Shown: in pieces, positions 13,187-22,291 of the stretch
How positions within the stretch are numbered: position 1 is the stretch's first letter
Layout: each line of letters starts with the position of its first letter
DNA from: an uncultured Verrucomicrobia subdivision 3 bacterium
GTDB taxonomy: Bacteria > Verrucomicrobiota > Verrucomicrobiae > Limisphaerales > UBA11358
DNA length: 27,009 nucleotides
Assembly: GCA_903921455.1 (NCBI GenBank)
Contig: CAIXPZ010000027.1
Coordinates: 1-27,009 of the forward strand
Reading direction: 5' to 3'
Program-made: the position numbers and the translations under genes
Notes under the pieces: generated by a model
Seen by the model: only the letters and a program-made list of their open reading frames with translations
Told to the model about the DNA's origin: nothing
The model's database searches: none

Positions 13187-15214
13187 ATGACGCCAAAACT
13201 TTTTACCGAACTGGGGCTTTCCCCCGAACTGCTCAAGGCCATCGACAAACTGGGTTACGAGCAGGCCTCGCCCATCCAGGCCGCCGCCATCCCCGTGATG
13301 ATGACCGGCAAGGACATCGTCGGCCAGTCCATGACCGGCTCCGGCAAGACCGCCGCGTTCGGCGTGCCGGCGGTGGAAAAGGTGGATCCGAATCTGCGCG
13401 CGGTGCAGGTGTTGATCCTGTGCCCGACGCGCGAGCTGGCCATCCAGGTTTCCGAAGAGATCCACAAGCTGGCGTTCTTCAAGCGCGGCATCAACTGCCT
13501 GCCGATTTACGGCGGCCAATCCTACGAGCGCCAGTTCTTCGGCCTCAAGCAAGGAGCGCAGATCGTCATTGGCACCCCGGGCCGCGTGATGGACCACATG
13601 CGGCGCGGCACGTTGCGGCTCGAGACGGTGAAGATGGTGATTCTCGACGAGGCCGACGTGATGCTCAACATGGGGTTCCGCGACGACATCGAAACGATTT
13701 TGAAGGACGCGCCCAAGGAACGCCAGACGGTGTTCTTTTCCGCCACCATGCCCAAGCCGATCCGCGACCTCATCGAAAAATATTCGCGCGAGCCGCAAAG
13801 CGTGAAGATCGAGCAGAAGGCGATGACCGTGCCGACCGTCGAGCAGGTGTATTACGAGGTGGACCGCCGCTACAAGATGGAACTGCTCACCCGGCTCATC
13901 GACCTTTACGACATGAAGCTCGGCATCATCTTCTGCAACACCAAGCGGATGGTGGACGACCTCGTGGAGCATCTCGAGGCCGCCGGCTATCAGGCCGACC
14001 GGTTGCACGGCGACATGACGCAGGCGATGCGCGACCGCGTGATGAACAAGTTCCGCAAGTCGGGTTTGGAATTTCTCGTGGCCACGGACGTCGCCGCGCG
14101 CGGCATCGACGTGGACGACGTGGAAGTGGTGTTCAACTACGATCTGCCTTACGACCCGGAAGATTACGTCCACCGCATCGGGCGCACCGGGCGCGCCGGG
14201 CGCAGCGGCAAGGCGATTTCGCTCGTGCCGTTCCGCGAACTGTTCCAGATCCGCAACATCGAGCGGTTTGCCAACGTGCGCATCACGCGCGGGAAAATCC
14301 CGACGGAAAACGAAGTGGCCGAGGCGCGCGAAAACGTGTTCTCCGACAAGCTGCGGGCGCTGCTCACCAGCGGCGAATTCACCAAGCACGACCGCCTGAT
14401 CGACCAGCTGGTCGAGGAAAATTTCAGCTCCTCGGACATCGCTTCGGCGTTGATCCATCTGCTGCAAAGCGGCGAGGCCGCCAAGACGCCGCCGAAGACC
14501 GAGGAATACGCCCGGCCGGAGCGCGAAGAGCGCCCGGGCCGTTTCGACGACCGGGGCGACCGGGGCGGCTATCGCGAGGACCGCCGCGCGCCGCGTTTCG
14601 ACGACCGCCGCGAGGAGCGCCCGCGCCGGTTTGATGAGCGCGCCCGTCCGGACACAAAATTTGCCGATGCCAAGAAATCCAAAGAGGCGCCCTGGAAAGC
14701 CGCCGCCGCGCCGGTGGCGAGAACGCCCAAGGTCGTGATCCCGCCGCCGGCGACCAAGCCGAACGATGCCGGGGCGGGCATCCCCGCGAGCCGCCCGGTC
14801 ACCAGCGTTGAACCCAAGCCGGCCAGCGCCGCCAAGACCGAAGCGGTCAAAACGTATTCCGACGAGGAAATCTTGGCGTCAGTAAAAACGCCGGAACCAA
14901 AGCCGGCCTCCAAATTATTCATCAAACCAAAAGTCGAAGTCACTGCTCCGGCCAAGCCGAAGGAAAGCCGTGGCACGCCCGCCGGTCAGACGCGGCTGTG
15001 GATGAGCCTCGGGGCAGAGCAAGGCGTTGCGCCGATTGATTTCGTGAACTCCGTCGCGGGCGAAACCGGATTGCCCGGAAAAGTCGTCGGCAAAGTGGAT
15101 GTGCGCGACCGCCATGCCTTCGTGGATGTCGCCAGCGAACACGCCAATAGCATCATCGCCAAGCTGAACCGCTCGGAAATCAAAGGGCAGAAGGTTAAAG
15201 TGAAACTGGCGTGA
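13187..15214 (+). CDS. deaD: DEAD-box ATP-dependent RNA helicase
   Basis: 675 residues. Core motifs are in order: Q motif (Phe6 and SPIQ, 28-31), motif I GSGKT (51-55), PTRELA (80-85), TPGR (130-133), DEAD (154-157), SAT (185-187), ATDVAARGID, and HRIGRTGRAGR. A C-terminal domain at about residues 602-675 (TRLWMSLGAEQGVAPIDFVN to the end) matches the DbpA-type RNA-binding domain of CsdA/DbpA helicases. Between them is a long Arg/Asp/Glu-rich and Ala/Pro/Lys-rich linker (about 445-600), disordered. The protein unwinds structured RNA in ribosome assembly and mRNA turnover, often at low temperature. The linker contains the 28-bp repeat shared with ccoI. Start codon: ATG 13187, the first one giving the conserved Q-motif region. 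Symbol by similarity; csdA is equally suitable. Confidence 0.93.
   Translation: MTPKLFTELGLSPELLKAIDKLGYEQASPIQAAAIPVMMTGKDIVGQSMTGSGKTAAFGVPAVEKVDPNLRAVQVLILCPTRELAIQVSEEIHKLAFFKRGINCLPIYGGQSYERQFFGLKQGAQIVIGTPGRVMDHMRRGTLRLETVKMVILDEADVMLNMGFRDDIETILKDAPKERQTVFFSATMPKPIRDLIEKYSREPQSVKIEQKAMTVPTVEQVYYEVDRRYKMELLTRLIDLYDMKLGIIFCNTKRMVDDLVEHLEAAGYQADRLHGDMTQAMRDRVMNKFRKSGLEFLVATDVAARGIDVDDVEVVFNYDLPYDPEDYVHRIGRTGRAGRSGKAISLVPFRELFQIRNIERFANVRITRGKIPTENEVAEARENVFSDKLRALLTSGEFTKHDRLIDQLVEENFSSSDIASALIHLLQSGEAAKTPPKTEEYARPEREERPGRFDDRGDRGGYREDRRAPRFDDRREERPRRFDERARPDTKFADAKKSKEAPWKAAAAPVARTPKVVIPPPATKPNDAGAGIPASRPVTSVEPKPASAAKTEAVKTYSDEEILASVKTPEPKPASKLFIKPKVEVTAPAKPKESRGTPAGQTRLWMSLGAEQGVAPIDFVNSVAGETGLPGKVVGKVDVRDRHAFVDVASEHANSIIAKLNRSEIKGQKVKVKLA
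14767..14794. repeat. 28-bp dispersed repeat inside helicase linker
   Basis: Second copy of the sequence at 11098-11125 (25 of 28 identical). In frame it encodes part of the Ala/Gly/Pro linker, DAGAGIPASRP. Confidence 0.7.
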
Positions 15215-15240
15215 TGAGCGACGAAGCGCTTAATTTTGTT

Positions 15241-15368
15241 CCCCTCGCCCCGCAGAGCGGGGAGAGGGCTAGGGTGAGGCGCACTTGGCTTTCGACCATT
15301 TCTCTTTAGCATCATGAGCACCACCTCACCCCAACCCTCTCCCCCGTTTCACGGCGGAGAGGGAGAAA
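15241..15368. repeat. Inverted pair of dispersed repeats
   Basis: The left copy (15241-15285) holds hairpin ccccgc-aga-gcgggg followed by agagggctagggtgagg. The right copy (15325-15366) is in the opposite orientation: cctcaccccaaccctctccc and then the cggcggagaggg part. The two can pair into a long stem. This type (ctcaccctaaccctctcccc) is widespread in many bacterial genomes. The right copy extends into the reading frame of the following gene. Confidence 0.75.
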
Positions 15369-15760
15369 ACACGCCAACCACCAAATCTGTCGAACGGCTG
15401 TTCCCGTTCGTGGTGAAGACGCGGGGATTGCTCGTGGGTCGCGACACGTTGCGCGCGAACAAGAGCAAGCTGCATTTCGTCCTCATCACCACGGACATCG
15501 CAGAGAGCAGCCGCGAAGAAGTGTTGAAGGATTTTTCCTTCTATCCGGTCGTGCAACATTTCACCGGAGCGGACTTTGAAAAGTTTTTTGCGGTCAAAGG
15601 CGCGAAGGCAATTGGCTTCACCAAGTCCGGCTTGGCGCAATCCATTTACGCCGAGCTGAAATCGTTTCGCCTCAACAAGCCGCCGAATGTGCCGACGCCG
15701 CCCAAGCTCAAACCGGCGAAAACATCTGTCGATCCGATCACTCCTTCAGAAAATTCGTGA
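15314..15760 (+). CDS. L7Ae/L30e-like small RNA-binding protein
   Basis: 148 residues. Residues about 26-115 resemble the L7Ae/L30e fold found in YlxQ-type proteins: RLFPFVVKTRGLLVGRDTLR, then KSKLHFVLITTDIAESSREE, then PVVQHF and the helix-turn AKAIGFTKSGLAQSIYAEL. Such proteins bind RNA kink-turns or ribosomal RNA. The first ~20 residues (TSPQPSPPFHGGEG) are the translation of a dispersed repeat and are probably not part of the ancestral protein. The C terminus is Pro/Lys-rich. No other ATG exists before the conserved part, so either the repeat is translated or a GTG/TTG further in is used. The last 23 bp overlap the convergent rluA-like gene. Confidence 0.7.
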   Translation: MSTTSPQPSPPFHGGEGENTPTTKSVERLFPFVVKTRGLLVGRDTLRANKSKLHFVLITTDIAESSREEVLKDFSFYPVVQHFTGADFEKFFAVKGAKAIGFTKSGLAQSIYAELKSFRLNKPPNVPTPPKLKPAKTSVDPITPSENS

Positions 15761-16481
15761 ACCTCGGTTCCGGCGACGTGGAAAAATCCCAATCCCGTTC
15801 GCGCCAGTGAAATTGCAATCGTCCCGCGTGCAGCGCATGTGACGGCAAGATTAAACGCCCGCGCTGCTCATCCGTCAAACGCCGCTCGACCAGCGCAAGA
15901 TATAAATCCGGATCGCCGCCGTAAATTTTATCGCCGACGATGGGATGGCCGAGGTGCGCCAGGTGGATGCGGATCTGATGCTTGCGCCCGGTGCGGGGCA
16001 ATAGCCGCAAAAGCGAGAATGGAAGCTGGCGGCTAGCGGATGAAGAAGCGGCAACCTGGCGCGTGAATCGTTTCTCCACAAAGAACTCCGTCTGCGCGGG
16101 CGCGCCGTCGGACCGCACACAATCCTTGATGGCGACGATGCTCGTTTCATCCTTGCCCAGCGGGGCGTCAATCATCCCCTGCTCCGCCACAACCTGACCG
16201 TGGACGATGGCCTGGTATTCTTTCTGGAGGGTGCGCGTTTCCCAGAGTTTTCCCAACTCGCGCGCGACGAGCGCATTTTTGGCGATGACCACGAGGCCTG
16301 AGGTTTCGCGGTCCAGCCGGTTTACCAGATGCGGCTCGGATTCCGCTTTCAGGTAAATCCGCGCGCGGCTGATAAGGCTGGAATACTCGTCGCCCTTGGT
16401 CGGATGACAAACGAGGTCGGCCGGCTTATGCACCACCAGCAAATCGTCATCCTCGTGGATAACAGAAAACAATGGGTTCAT
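15738..16481 (-). CDS. RluA-family pseudouridine synthase
   Basis: 247 residues. Conserved parts: VIHEDDDLLVVHKPADLVCH (motif I), catalytic Asp57 in NRLDRETSGLVV, KEYQAIVHG, and the C-terminal TGRKHQIRIHLAHLGHPIVG motif. It converts uridine to pseudouridine in rRNA or tRNA; the exact target cannot be told. There is no S4 domain at the N terminus, so it is a short form as in TruC/RluE-like members. A Ser/Ala-rich insertion (VAASSSASRQLPF, about residues 147-159) is unusual before the conserved LLP-RTG segment. Its last 23 bp overlap the convergent L7Ae-like gene. uppS lies upstream with a 99-bp spacer. Confidence 0.88.
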   Translation of the reverse strand: MNPLFSVIHEDDDLLVVHKPADLVCHPTKGDEYSSLISRARIYLKAESEPHLVNRLDRETSGLVVIAKNALVARELGKLWETRTLQKEYQAIVHGQVVAEQGMIDAPLGKDETSIVAIKDCVRSDGAPAQTEFFVEKRFTRQVAASSSASRQLPFSLLRLLPRTGRKHQIRIHLAHLGHPIVGDKIYGGDPDLYLALVERRLTDEQRGRLILPSHALHAGRLQFHWRERDWDFSTSPEPRFTNFLKE

Positions 16482-16580
16482 TCTGAAGGAGGAATTATGA
16501 AAGGGGATTGAAGCACCCTCATTTAATCAAGCGTCGGGAAGAATGTTTCTTCATTCATCATTCTACCTTCGGCTTTTTCT

Positions 16581-17315
16581 TCAGATTCCGCCAAAGCGCC
16601 GGTTGCGCTTGGCGTATTCCTCCAAGGCGGCGAAGAACTGCGGCTTCTTGAAATCCGGCCACAGCGTCGGGGTGATGACGAGCTCCGCATAGGAAATCTG
16701 CCAGAGCAGAAAATTACTGACGCGCATTTCGCCGCTGGTGCGGATCAGCAAATCCGGGTCGGGCACGTTGCGTGTCCAGAGATGATCGGAGATGACTTTT
16801 TCCGTGATGTCGCCCGGCTCCAGTTTTCCCGACTTAACCTTTTCAGAGATTTGCCGCACCGCCTCCACGATCTCGATGCGGCTGCCGTAGCTCAGCGCCA
16901 TGATCAGCGTCAGGCCGTTGTTCTTGGAAAGTGTGGCGATGGATTTCGCCAGATGCTCCTGCACATTGTCCGGCAGGCGATGGATCTGGCCGATGACTTC
17001 GAGCCGGACGTTATTCTTGTTCAGGTCCTTCGTCTCCGTCTTGAGGTAATGGACCAGATACTTCATCAGCGCGTCCACCTCGTCTTTGGGGCGGTTCCAG
17101 TTCTCGGCGGAAAAGGCGTAGAGCGTGAGATACTTGATGCCGAGCTCGCCCGCCGTGCGGATGATTTCGCGCGCCGAATCCGCGCCGCGCCGGTGGCCCT
17201 CGATGCGCGGCAGATGGCGCGACTTGGCCCAGCGCCCGTTGCCGTCCATGATCACCGCGACATGGCGCGGGAGATTCGCGGCGGCTTCGGGACTTAATTG
17301 AACTGGTAAACTCAT
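16581..17315 (-). CDS. uppS: Isoprenyl transferase (undecaprenyl diphosphate synthase)
   Basis: 244 residues from the ATG at 17315; upstream in-frame sequence to 17486 is not conserved and overlaps the end of purA, so it is rejected. Signature: HVAVIMDGNGRWAKSRHLPR (Asp24 is the catalytic/Mg site), YLTLYAFSAENWNRP, and the C-terminal DLLIRTSGEMRVSNFLLWQ plus YAELVITPTLWPDF. It condenses isopentenyl diphosphate units onto farnesyl diphosphate in cis to give the C55 lipid carrier for peptidoglycan synthesis. The family usually has RTGGE; here RTSGE is a mild variation. It follows purA by 44 bp on the same strand, probably co-transcribed. Confidence 0.95.
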   Translation of the reverse strand: MSLPVQLSPEAAANLPRHVAVIMDGNGRWAKSRHLPRIEGHRRGADSAREIIRTAGELGIKYLTLYAFSAENWNRPKDEVDALMKYLVHYLKTETKDLNKNNVRLEVIGQIHRLPDNVQEHLAKSIATLSKNNGLTLIMALSYGSRIEIVEAVRQISEKVKSGKLEPGDITEKVISDHLWTRNVPDPDLLIRTSGEMRVSNFLLWQISYAELVITPTLWPDFKKPQFFAALEEYAKRNRRFGGI

Positions 17316-17359
17316 CTGGTGGCGGCGCCTGGCGGGTTCCGTTCCGCGACTGTTACAAA

Positions 17360-18704
<1,345 letters not shown>

Positions 18705-18721
18705 GAACCACCGCCGGCAAT

Positions 18722-18747
18722 AAAAATCCCCGGACGAAAATCCGGGG
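18722..18747 (-). terminator. Rho-independent terminator of the LysM gene
   Basis: Stem ccccgga (18728-18734) with tccgggg (18741-18747), loop cgaaaa. Read on the minus strand the stem is followed by attttta. It lies about 50 bp past the LysM gene stop and upstream of purA. Confidence 0.8.
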
Positions 18748-18798
18748 CAAAGCGGCGGGGTCTTTGCCGGAAGAAGCTAGGAAAACGCGGCCACAATG

Positions 18799-19461
18799 TC
18801 AATTCGCCGCTGGCAACGATTTCGGGACGCTGTTCGTCTTGAGGACATCGACCACGATTCGCTGCCCGATTTTTAGCTTGTTGGGAGCGAGACCGGGATT
18901 AACGTCCTGCAAATGCTTGAGCGTGACGCCCTCTTTGCGGGCGATCTTTGTGAGCGTGTCGCCATCTTGCACAATGTAAAAGCCGGGCCACGCTGGTGAC
19001 GGAGAAAGATCTCCGATGCGTTTCCCGTTACGTTTCGTTTCCACCTCTTTCACCAAATCATCGAAAATGTTCGTGCCGTATTTTTGCTGGATGTAAGCTT
19101 CGGAAACTTCGTTATAGCCTCGAATATATTTCATCAAGCCATCGGTCACACAACATCCCGCCAGCCAGTCCGTTTGGACATGATACCGCTTTTTAAGCAG
19201 CGCGTCGTATTCGTCGGCCCACGGCGCTGGCAAGCCGGCTGATTTCGTGGCCATCACGCCGTTGGTGAGATCCCGCCGCGCATTGGCCTGACCTTGGGCA
19301 AACGCTTGCGTCAAATTAGTCGGATACCCCGTCGAATCCACACCCAGCCCGGCAAACTCCCGTTCTATGGGGGTAAGCAATTTATGCTTGGCCGCGGCCG
19401 ACCAGCCGCTCGGGGTCATCGCAAGATTTAACAGCAGGGCGGCTAGGAAAATCGTTTTCAT
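18799..19461 (-). CDS. Secreted protein with C-terminal LysM domain
   Basis: 220 residues. Signal peptide MKTIFLAALLLNLAMTPSGW with cleavage near residue 22-24. A middle domain (about 30-150) contains paired Cys (CC at 103-104) and a helical segment with YIRGYNEVSEAYIQQKYG; I do not recognise it. Residues 161-204 form one LysM domain: YIVQDGDTLTKIARKEGVTL, then DVNPGLAPNKLKIGQRIVV, which binds peptidoglycan glycan chains. The product probably works in the periplasm or at the cell wall. Own terminator at 18722-18747. The middle domain gives no hydrolase motif, so an enzymatic role cannot be claimed. Confidence 0.85.
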   Translation of the reverse strand: MKTIFLAALLLNLAMTPSGWSAAAKHKLLTPIEREFAGLGVDSTGYPTNLTQAFAQGQANARRDLTNGVMATKSAGLPAPWADEYDALLKKRYHVQTDWLAGCCVTDGLMKYIRGYNEVSEAYIQQKYGTNIFDDLVKEVETKRNGKRIGDLSPSPAWPGFYIVQDGDTLTKIARKEGVTLKHLQDVNPGLAPNKLKIGQRIVVDVLKTNSVPKSLPAAN

Positions 19462-19589
19462 GGCAGATTTTGAAATCGGTTTTCACTCTAGCCAGTGCCG
19501 CGACGAATTCAACCTAAAGTTACCCACCGTCATTTCCGCCCCCCCCCACCGCCAGCCCCCGGCAACACGAATTGCGATGACGTTCAGGA

Positions 19590-20702
19590 TTAAGCTGGCG
19601 ACGGGTTGAACATCTTCGCCGGGCGCGCGAAGGTTTCCGTCGGCACGCCGAGATAATGTTTCATCAAAACATCGCGGTCCCACGGATTTTTCGTGCGCCA
19701 AATTTCCCACTTCTGCCGCAGCGAAAGATGGAACGAATACCATGGCGACACCAGCGCCGTGTTGATGAGCGGGAAATCCGTGCCATACACCAGCCGCCCG
19801 GCAAACTCCGGCTTCATCAGCGACTCCTTGAGATAACCCGACTTGTTGATCTGCGTCAGCGCGGAGATGTCCGTGTAAAGATTTGGATACTCCCGCATCA
19901 GCCGCGCCAGCCGGTCTGGCCCGCGTTCGCCACCATAATTCGCCGAAGACGCGATGTGCGCCGCCACCACCGTCACACCCAGGCTCAACGGCAGGCGCAA
20001 CTTCTCCGGGTCGCCAAAGTTTGCGGCGGCGCGCGAGAAGGAATGTTCCTCGCCCGTGTGCGAGAGCAGCGGCAGTTTTAATTCGACCATCTTTTTGTAA
20101 AACGGAATTAGTTTCGGGTCGTCGGGATTGATGGCCATCACGGGCGGAATCCATTTGACCAGCACCGCGCCATGCGCCTTGGCCCAGTCCAGCCGCGCCA
20201 GCGCGTCCGGACGATACGGATTGACCGACGCGCCAAACCATAAGTTGGTGTGCCGGGCACAAACGTCCGCGACAAATTCATCCGGCACATAGACCTCGCT
20301 GCGATTCGTATCTAGGTTTCCCGCCCCATCCACGACACCATCGAGCGCTAGCACGACGGCCTGATGCACATATTTGCTTTGCGTGAGCGACGCGGCCATG
20401 CGGTCGCCCACCAGCCCGTCGCCTTTTTCCATGAGTTCCTGCTTCGTAACCCCGAAGCTGTGCAGATAGATTTTGAACCGGAAATTATTTTGCATCCGTG
20501 GCGAAATCCAGCATCCGCTGCCGCCCGCGCCGATGCCGGCGATGTGACAGTGCATGTCGATGATGCCGGCGGGAATCGCTTCCACGGGACGGAACGGCCG
20601 CGCCGGCAGGCACGCCCAGCCCAGTAGGATCACCAGACTGCCAGCTATAAACAATTTACGACGGCGGGCGATGGCTGTCGGTTTGACTTTGATTTTTTGC
20701 AT
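19590..20702 (-). CDS. Membrane-anchored amidohydrolase-superfamily enzyme
   Basis: 370 residues from the ATG at 20702; an alternative ATG ten codons upstream (20732) is possible, neither having a clear Shine-Dalgarno. A basic N terminus (KIKVKPTAIARRRK) and one hydrophobic anchor (LFIAGSLVILLGWA) precede the catalytic domain. Metal-binding motif DMHCHIAG (His51, His53) begins the barrel; later candidates are His215 (LLSHTGEEH), His249 (VVAAHIASS) and Asp309 (VYGTDFPL). This is the amidohydrolase_2-like TIM-barrel pattern (decarboxylases, lactonases). The substrate cannot be predicted. It faces the periplasm or cytoplasm depending on topology; the anchor plus basic N terminus suggests the periplasm. 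Confidence 0.82.
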   Translation of the reverse strand: MQKIKVKPTAIARRRKLFIAGSLVILLGWACLPARPFRPVEAIPAGIIDMHCHIAGIGAGGSGCWISPRMQNNFRFKIYLHSFGVTKQELMEKGDGLVGDRMAASLTQSKYVHQAVVLALDGVVDGAGNLDTNRSEVYVPDEFVADVCARHTNLWFGASVNPYRPDALARLDWAKAHGAVLVKWIPPVMAINPDDPKLIPFYKKMVELKLPLLSHTGEEHSFSRAAANFGDPEKLRLPLSLGVTVVAAHIASSANYGGERGPDRLARLMREYPNLYTDISALTQINKSGYLKESLMKPEFAGRLVYGTDFPLINTALVSPWYSFHLSLRQKWEIWRTKNPWDRDVLMKHYLGVPTETFARPAKMFNPSPA

Positions 20703-20742
20703 GCAGCGACCATAGAAGAAGCCGGACGTCACCGTGAATTGA

Positions 20743-20780
20743 TAAAATTGCGCGCGCCATTGAAGGAAACAATGGCGCGC
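20743..20780 (-). terminator. Hairpin after the alginate-lyase-like gene
   Basis: An 11-bp stem gcgcgccattg (20752-20762) with caatggcgcgc (20770-20780), loop aaggaaa. On the minus strand it is followed by gcgcaattttatc, a short T-rich stretch. It lies about 60 bp past the stop at 20842 and may end that transcript. Confidence 0.7.
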
Positions 20781-20841
20781 ACATTTTTGACCGGCGCCGC
20801 TTTCCCGGCGCGGCGGTGGAGAATATTTTTTTGCCCGTTGA

Positions 20842-22125
20842 TCATTTCCGCGGCGAATCCTCGCGCGGGCCGGCGGCGTCCAGCTCCGCGTGGGTCATGC
20901 TTTCCCAAGCCAGATTACACATGGCGGTGAAATCCGACGGCCTGACTTTCGAGCGAATCAGGGTGTCGGTCAGCGGCAGGGCAAACCCGCGCCGATTGTG
21001 AAAATGATTATAAGCGATTTCCCACGTCGGCAAAATGTCGGAGGCGACAAAGCCATCCGGGAAAAGTGCGGCGGACACCGGCTGCCCCAGCAACGCGCCG
21101 GCTTGGAATTCCATCGCGGCCATGAGCCGCCGGTCGTTTTCGGCATACAGGTCCAAGCCCTGATGATAGGCGATTTCGGCAGTGTTGATCGCAGAGGCGA
21201 AGCCCATTTGCATGTGATGGCCAAAGTCGCGCCGGGTTTCCTGGCACAGTCCGTCGAAGTATTGGTTGGGTTTATACCAGAAATTATAAATGGCCGTGTC
21301 GGCATCCATCTGGCTGGTTCCGTAAGGGCGGATGGGCGTGGGGCCGTCGGTGGTCTGGTAAAAATAGGCCGGCACCCGTTTGCGCCAGAGAAAAACGCCG
21401 CGATTGAACGCTGCGGCGTCTTCGTTGAAAACCCCGATGCACAGCAGCGCGTCGCTCATGGACAGCTCCCAGTTGCCGTTGAACGTGGCATTGCCGGGAA
21501 AAATCAACGGCCGGAACGCCCGGTTCAACATGGCGGAGAACTGTCTGCTCTCATTCGTCGTCCAACCCGGATAACTGGACCGCAAAATTTCCGCGCCCAG
21601 TGGAAAAACCGAACCGCACCACGCCGCGAGCACGGCTTTTTGACGATCGCTGCTCACATGGTTCGTGAGTTTGGCCGACCACGCATCCAAAATTTCCGCC
21701 GCTTTTTTGCCGTAACTGGGATTGCCCGTGAAATACCAGAGCAACGCCTGGGCATACGCGGCTTTGGCGTCTTCGTTTTCGATGGTGGCATCGTTGCCGT
21801 TAGCGTTGACCACCGCCAACGGATGCGGCGTCCAGTTCAAGTTGCCATAGCCCGATTTTTTCAGGCGGTTGAACGACGCGGCCCACGGCTCGACCCCGGC
21901 CTTGATTTTTGCCTTCACGAAATCCAGCTCGGTCCGGGAATTAAGCAGGCCGGGATGTTTGAAGGCCGGAAGTTCTGGGCCCGGACGGTCTGGACTTGTG
22001 ACGGGGCCATTCGTTTTCGCTTCCGTTGACGCCGCTGCCGGTTTGGAATCAGTGGTCGTGGTCTGGGCGAAAATATTTCCTGCCAGAAGCGCCAGCAGCC
22101 AAGTGAATGGGGCGATTTTTTTCAT
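20842..22125 (-). CDS. Secreted alginate-lyase-family protein
   Basis: 427 residues. Signal peptide MKKIAPFTWLLALLAGNIFA (cleavage after FA, residue 20), a Thr/Ala/Pro linker to about residue 50, then an alpha/alpha toroid-type domain. Recognisable blocks: AYAQALLWYFTGNPSYGKKA, AAWCGSVFPLGAEILRSSYP, NGNWELSMSDALLCIGVF (216-233, the Asn/Trp pattern of the substrate cleft) and RDFGHHMQMGFASAINTAEI followed by YHQGLDLY (299-327). This matches the PF05426 alginate-lyase/PL5-like superfamily, acting on uronic-acid polysaccharides. The exact substrate is not certain. Divergent from the M42 peptidase gene at 22292; the amidohydrolase gene lies downstream on the same strand. Confidence 0.85.
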   Translation of the reverse strand: MKKIAPFTWLLALLAGNIFAQTTTTDSKPAAASTEAKTNGPVTSPDRPGPELPAFKHPGLLNSRTELDFVKAKIKAGVEPWAASFNRLKKSGYGNLNWTPHPLAVVNANGNDATIENEDAKAAYAQALLWYFTGNPSYGKKAAEILDAWSAKLTNHVSSDRQKAVLAAWCGSVFPLGAEILRSSYPGWTTNESRQFSAMLNRAFRPLIFPGNATFNGNWELSMSDALLCIGVFNEDAAAFNRGVFLWRKRVPAYFYQTTDGPTPIRPYGTSQMDADTAIYNFWYKPNQYFDGLCQETRRDFGHHMQMGFASAINTAEIAYHQGLDLYAENDRRLMAAMEFQAGALLGQPVSAALFPDGFVASDILPTWEIAYNHFHNRRGFALPLTDTLIRSKVRPSDFTAMCNLAWESMTHAELDAAGPREDSPRK

Positions 22126-22291
22126 GCGGAATGTGGTAGCAAACCATTTATTCGCCCGGCGGTAAAACTATTCTTCCAGCTCGCACCATGGAGCCAGACC
22201 ATGCCCGGCTGACCGGCCGGACGGCGTTGCCGCGCCGGCATCCCTTATATTTTCCCTTTTGATTTCCCTCGCCGCCATTTAGCCTGCTGCC

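Noticed and set aside
13163..14467. Minus-strand open frame (434 codons) and a plus-strand shadow in the helicase region
   Set aside because: The DEAD-box helicase motifs are all in one plus-strand frame; the other frames are low-complexity shadows.
16490..16511. Perfect Shine-Dalgarno and ATG on the plus strand upstream of the pseudouridine synthase
   Set aside because: The frame after gaaggaggaattatg is only four codons; it is likely chance or a leader remnant, not a gene.
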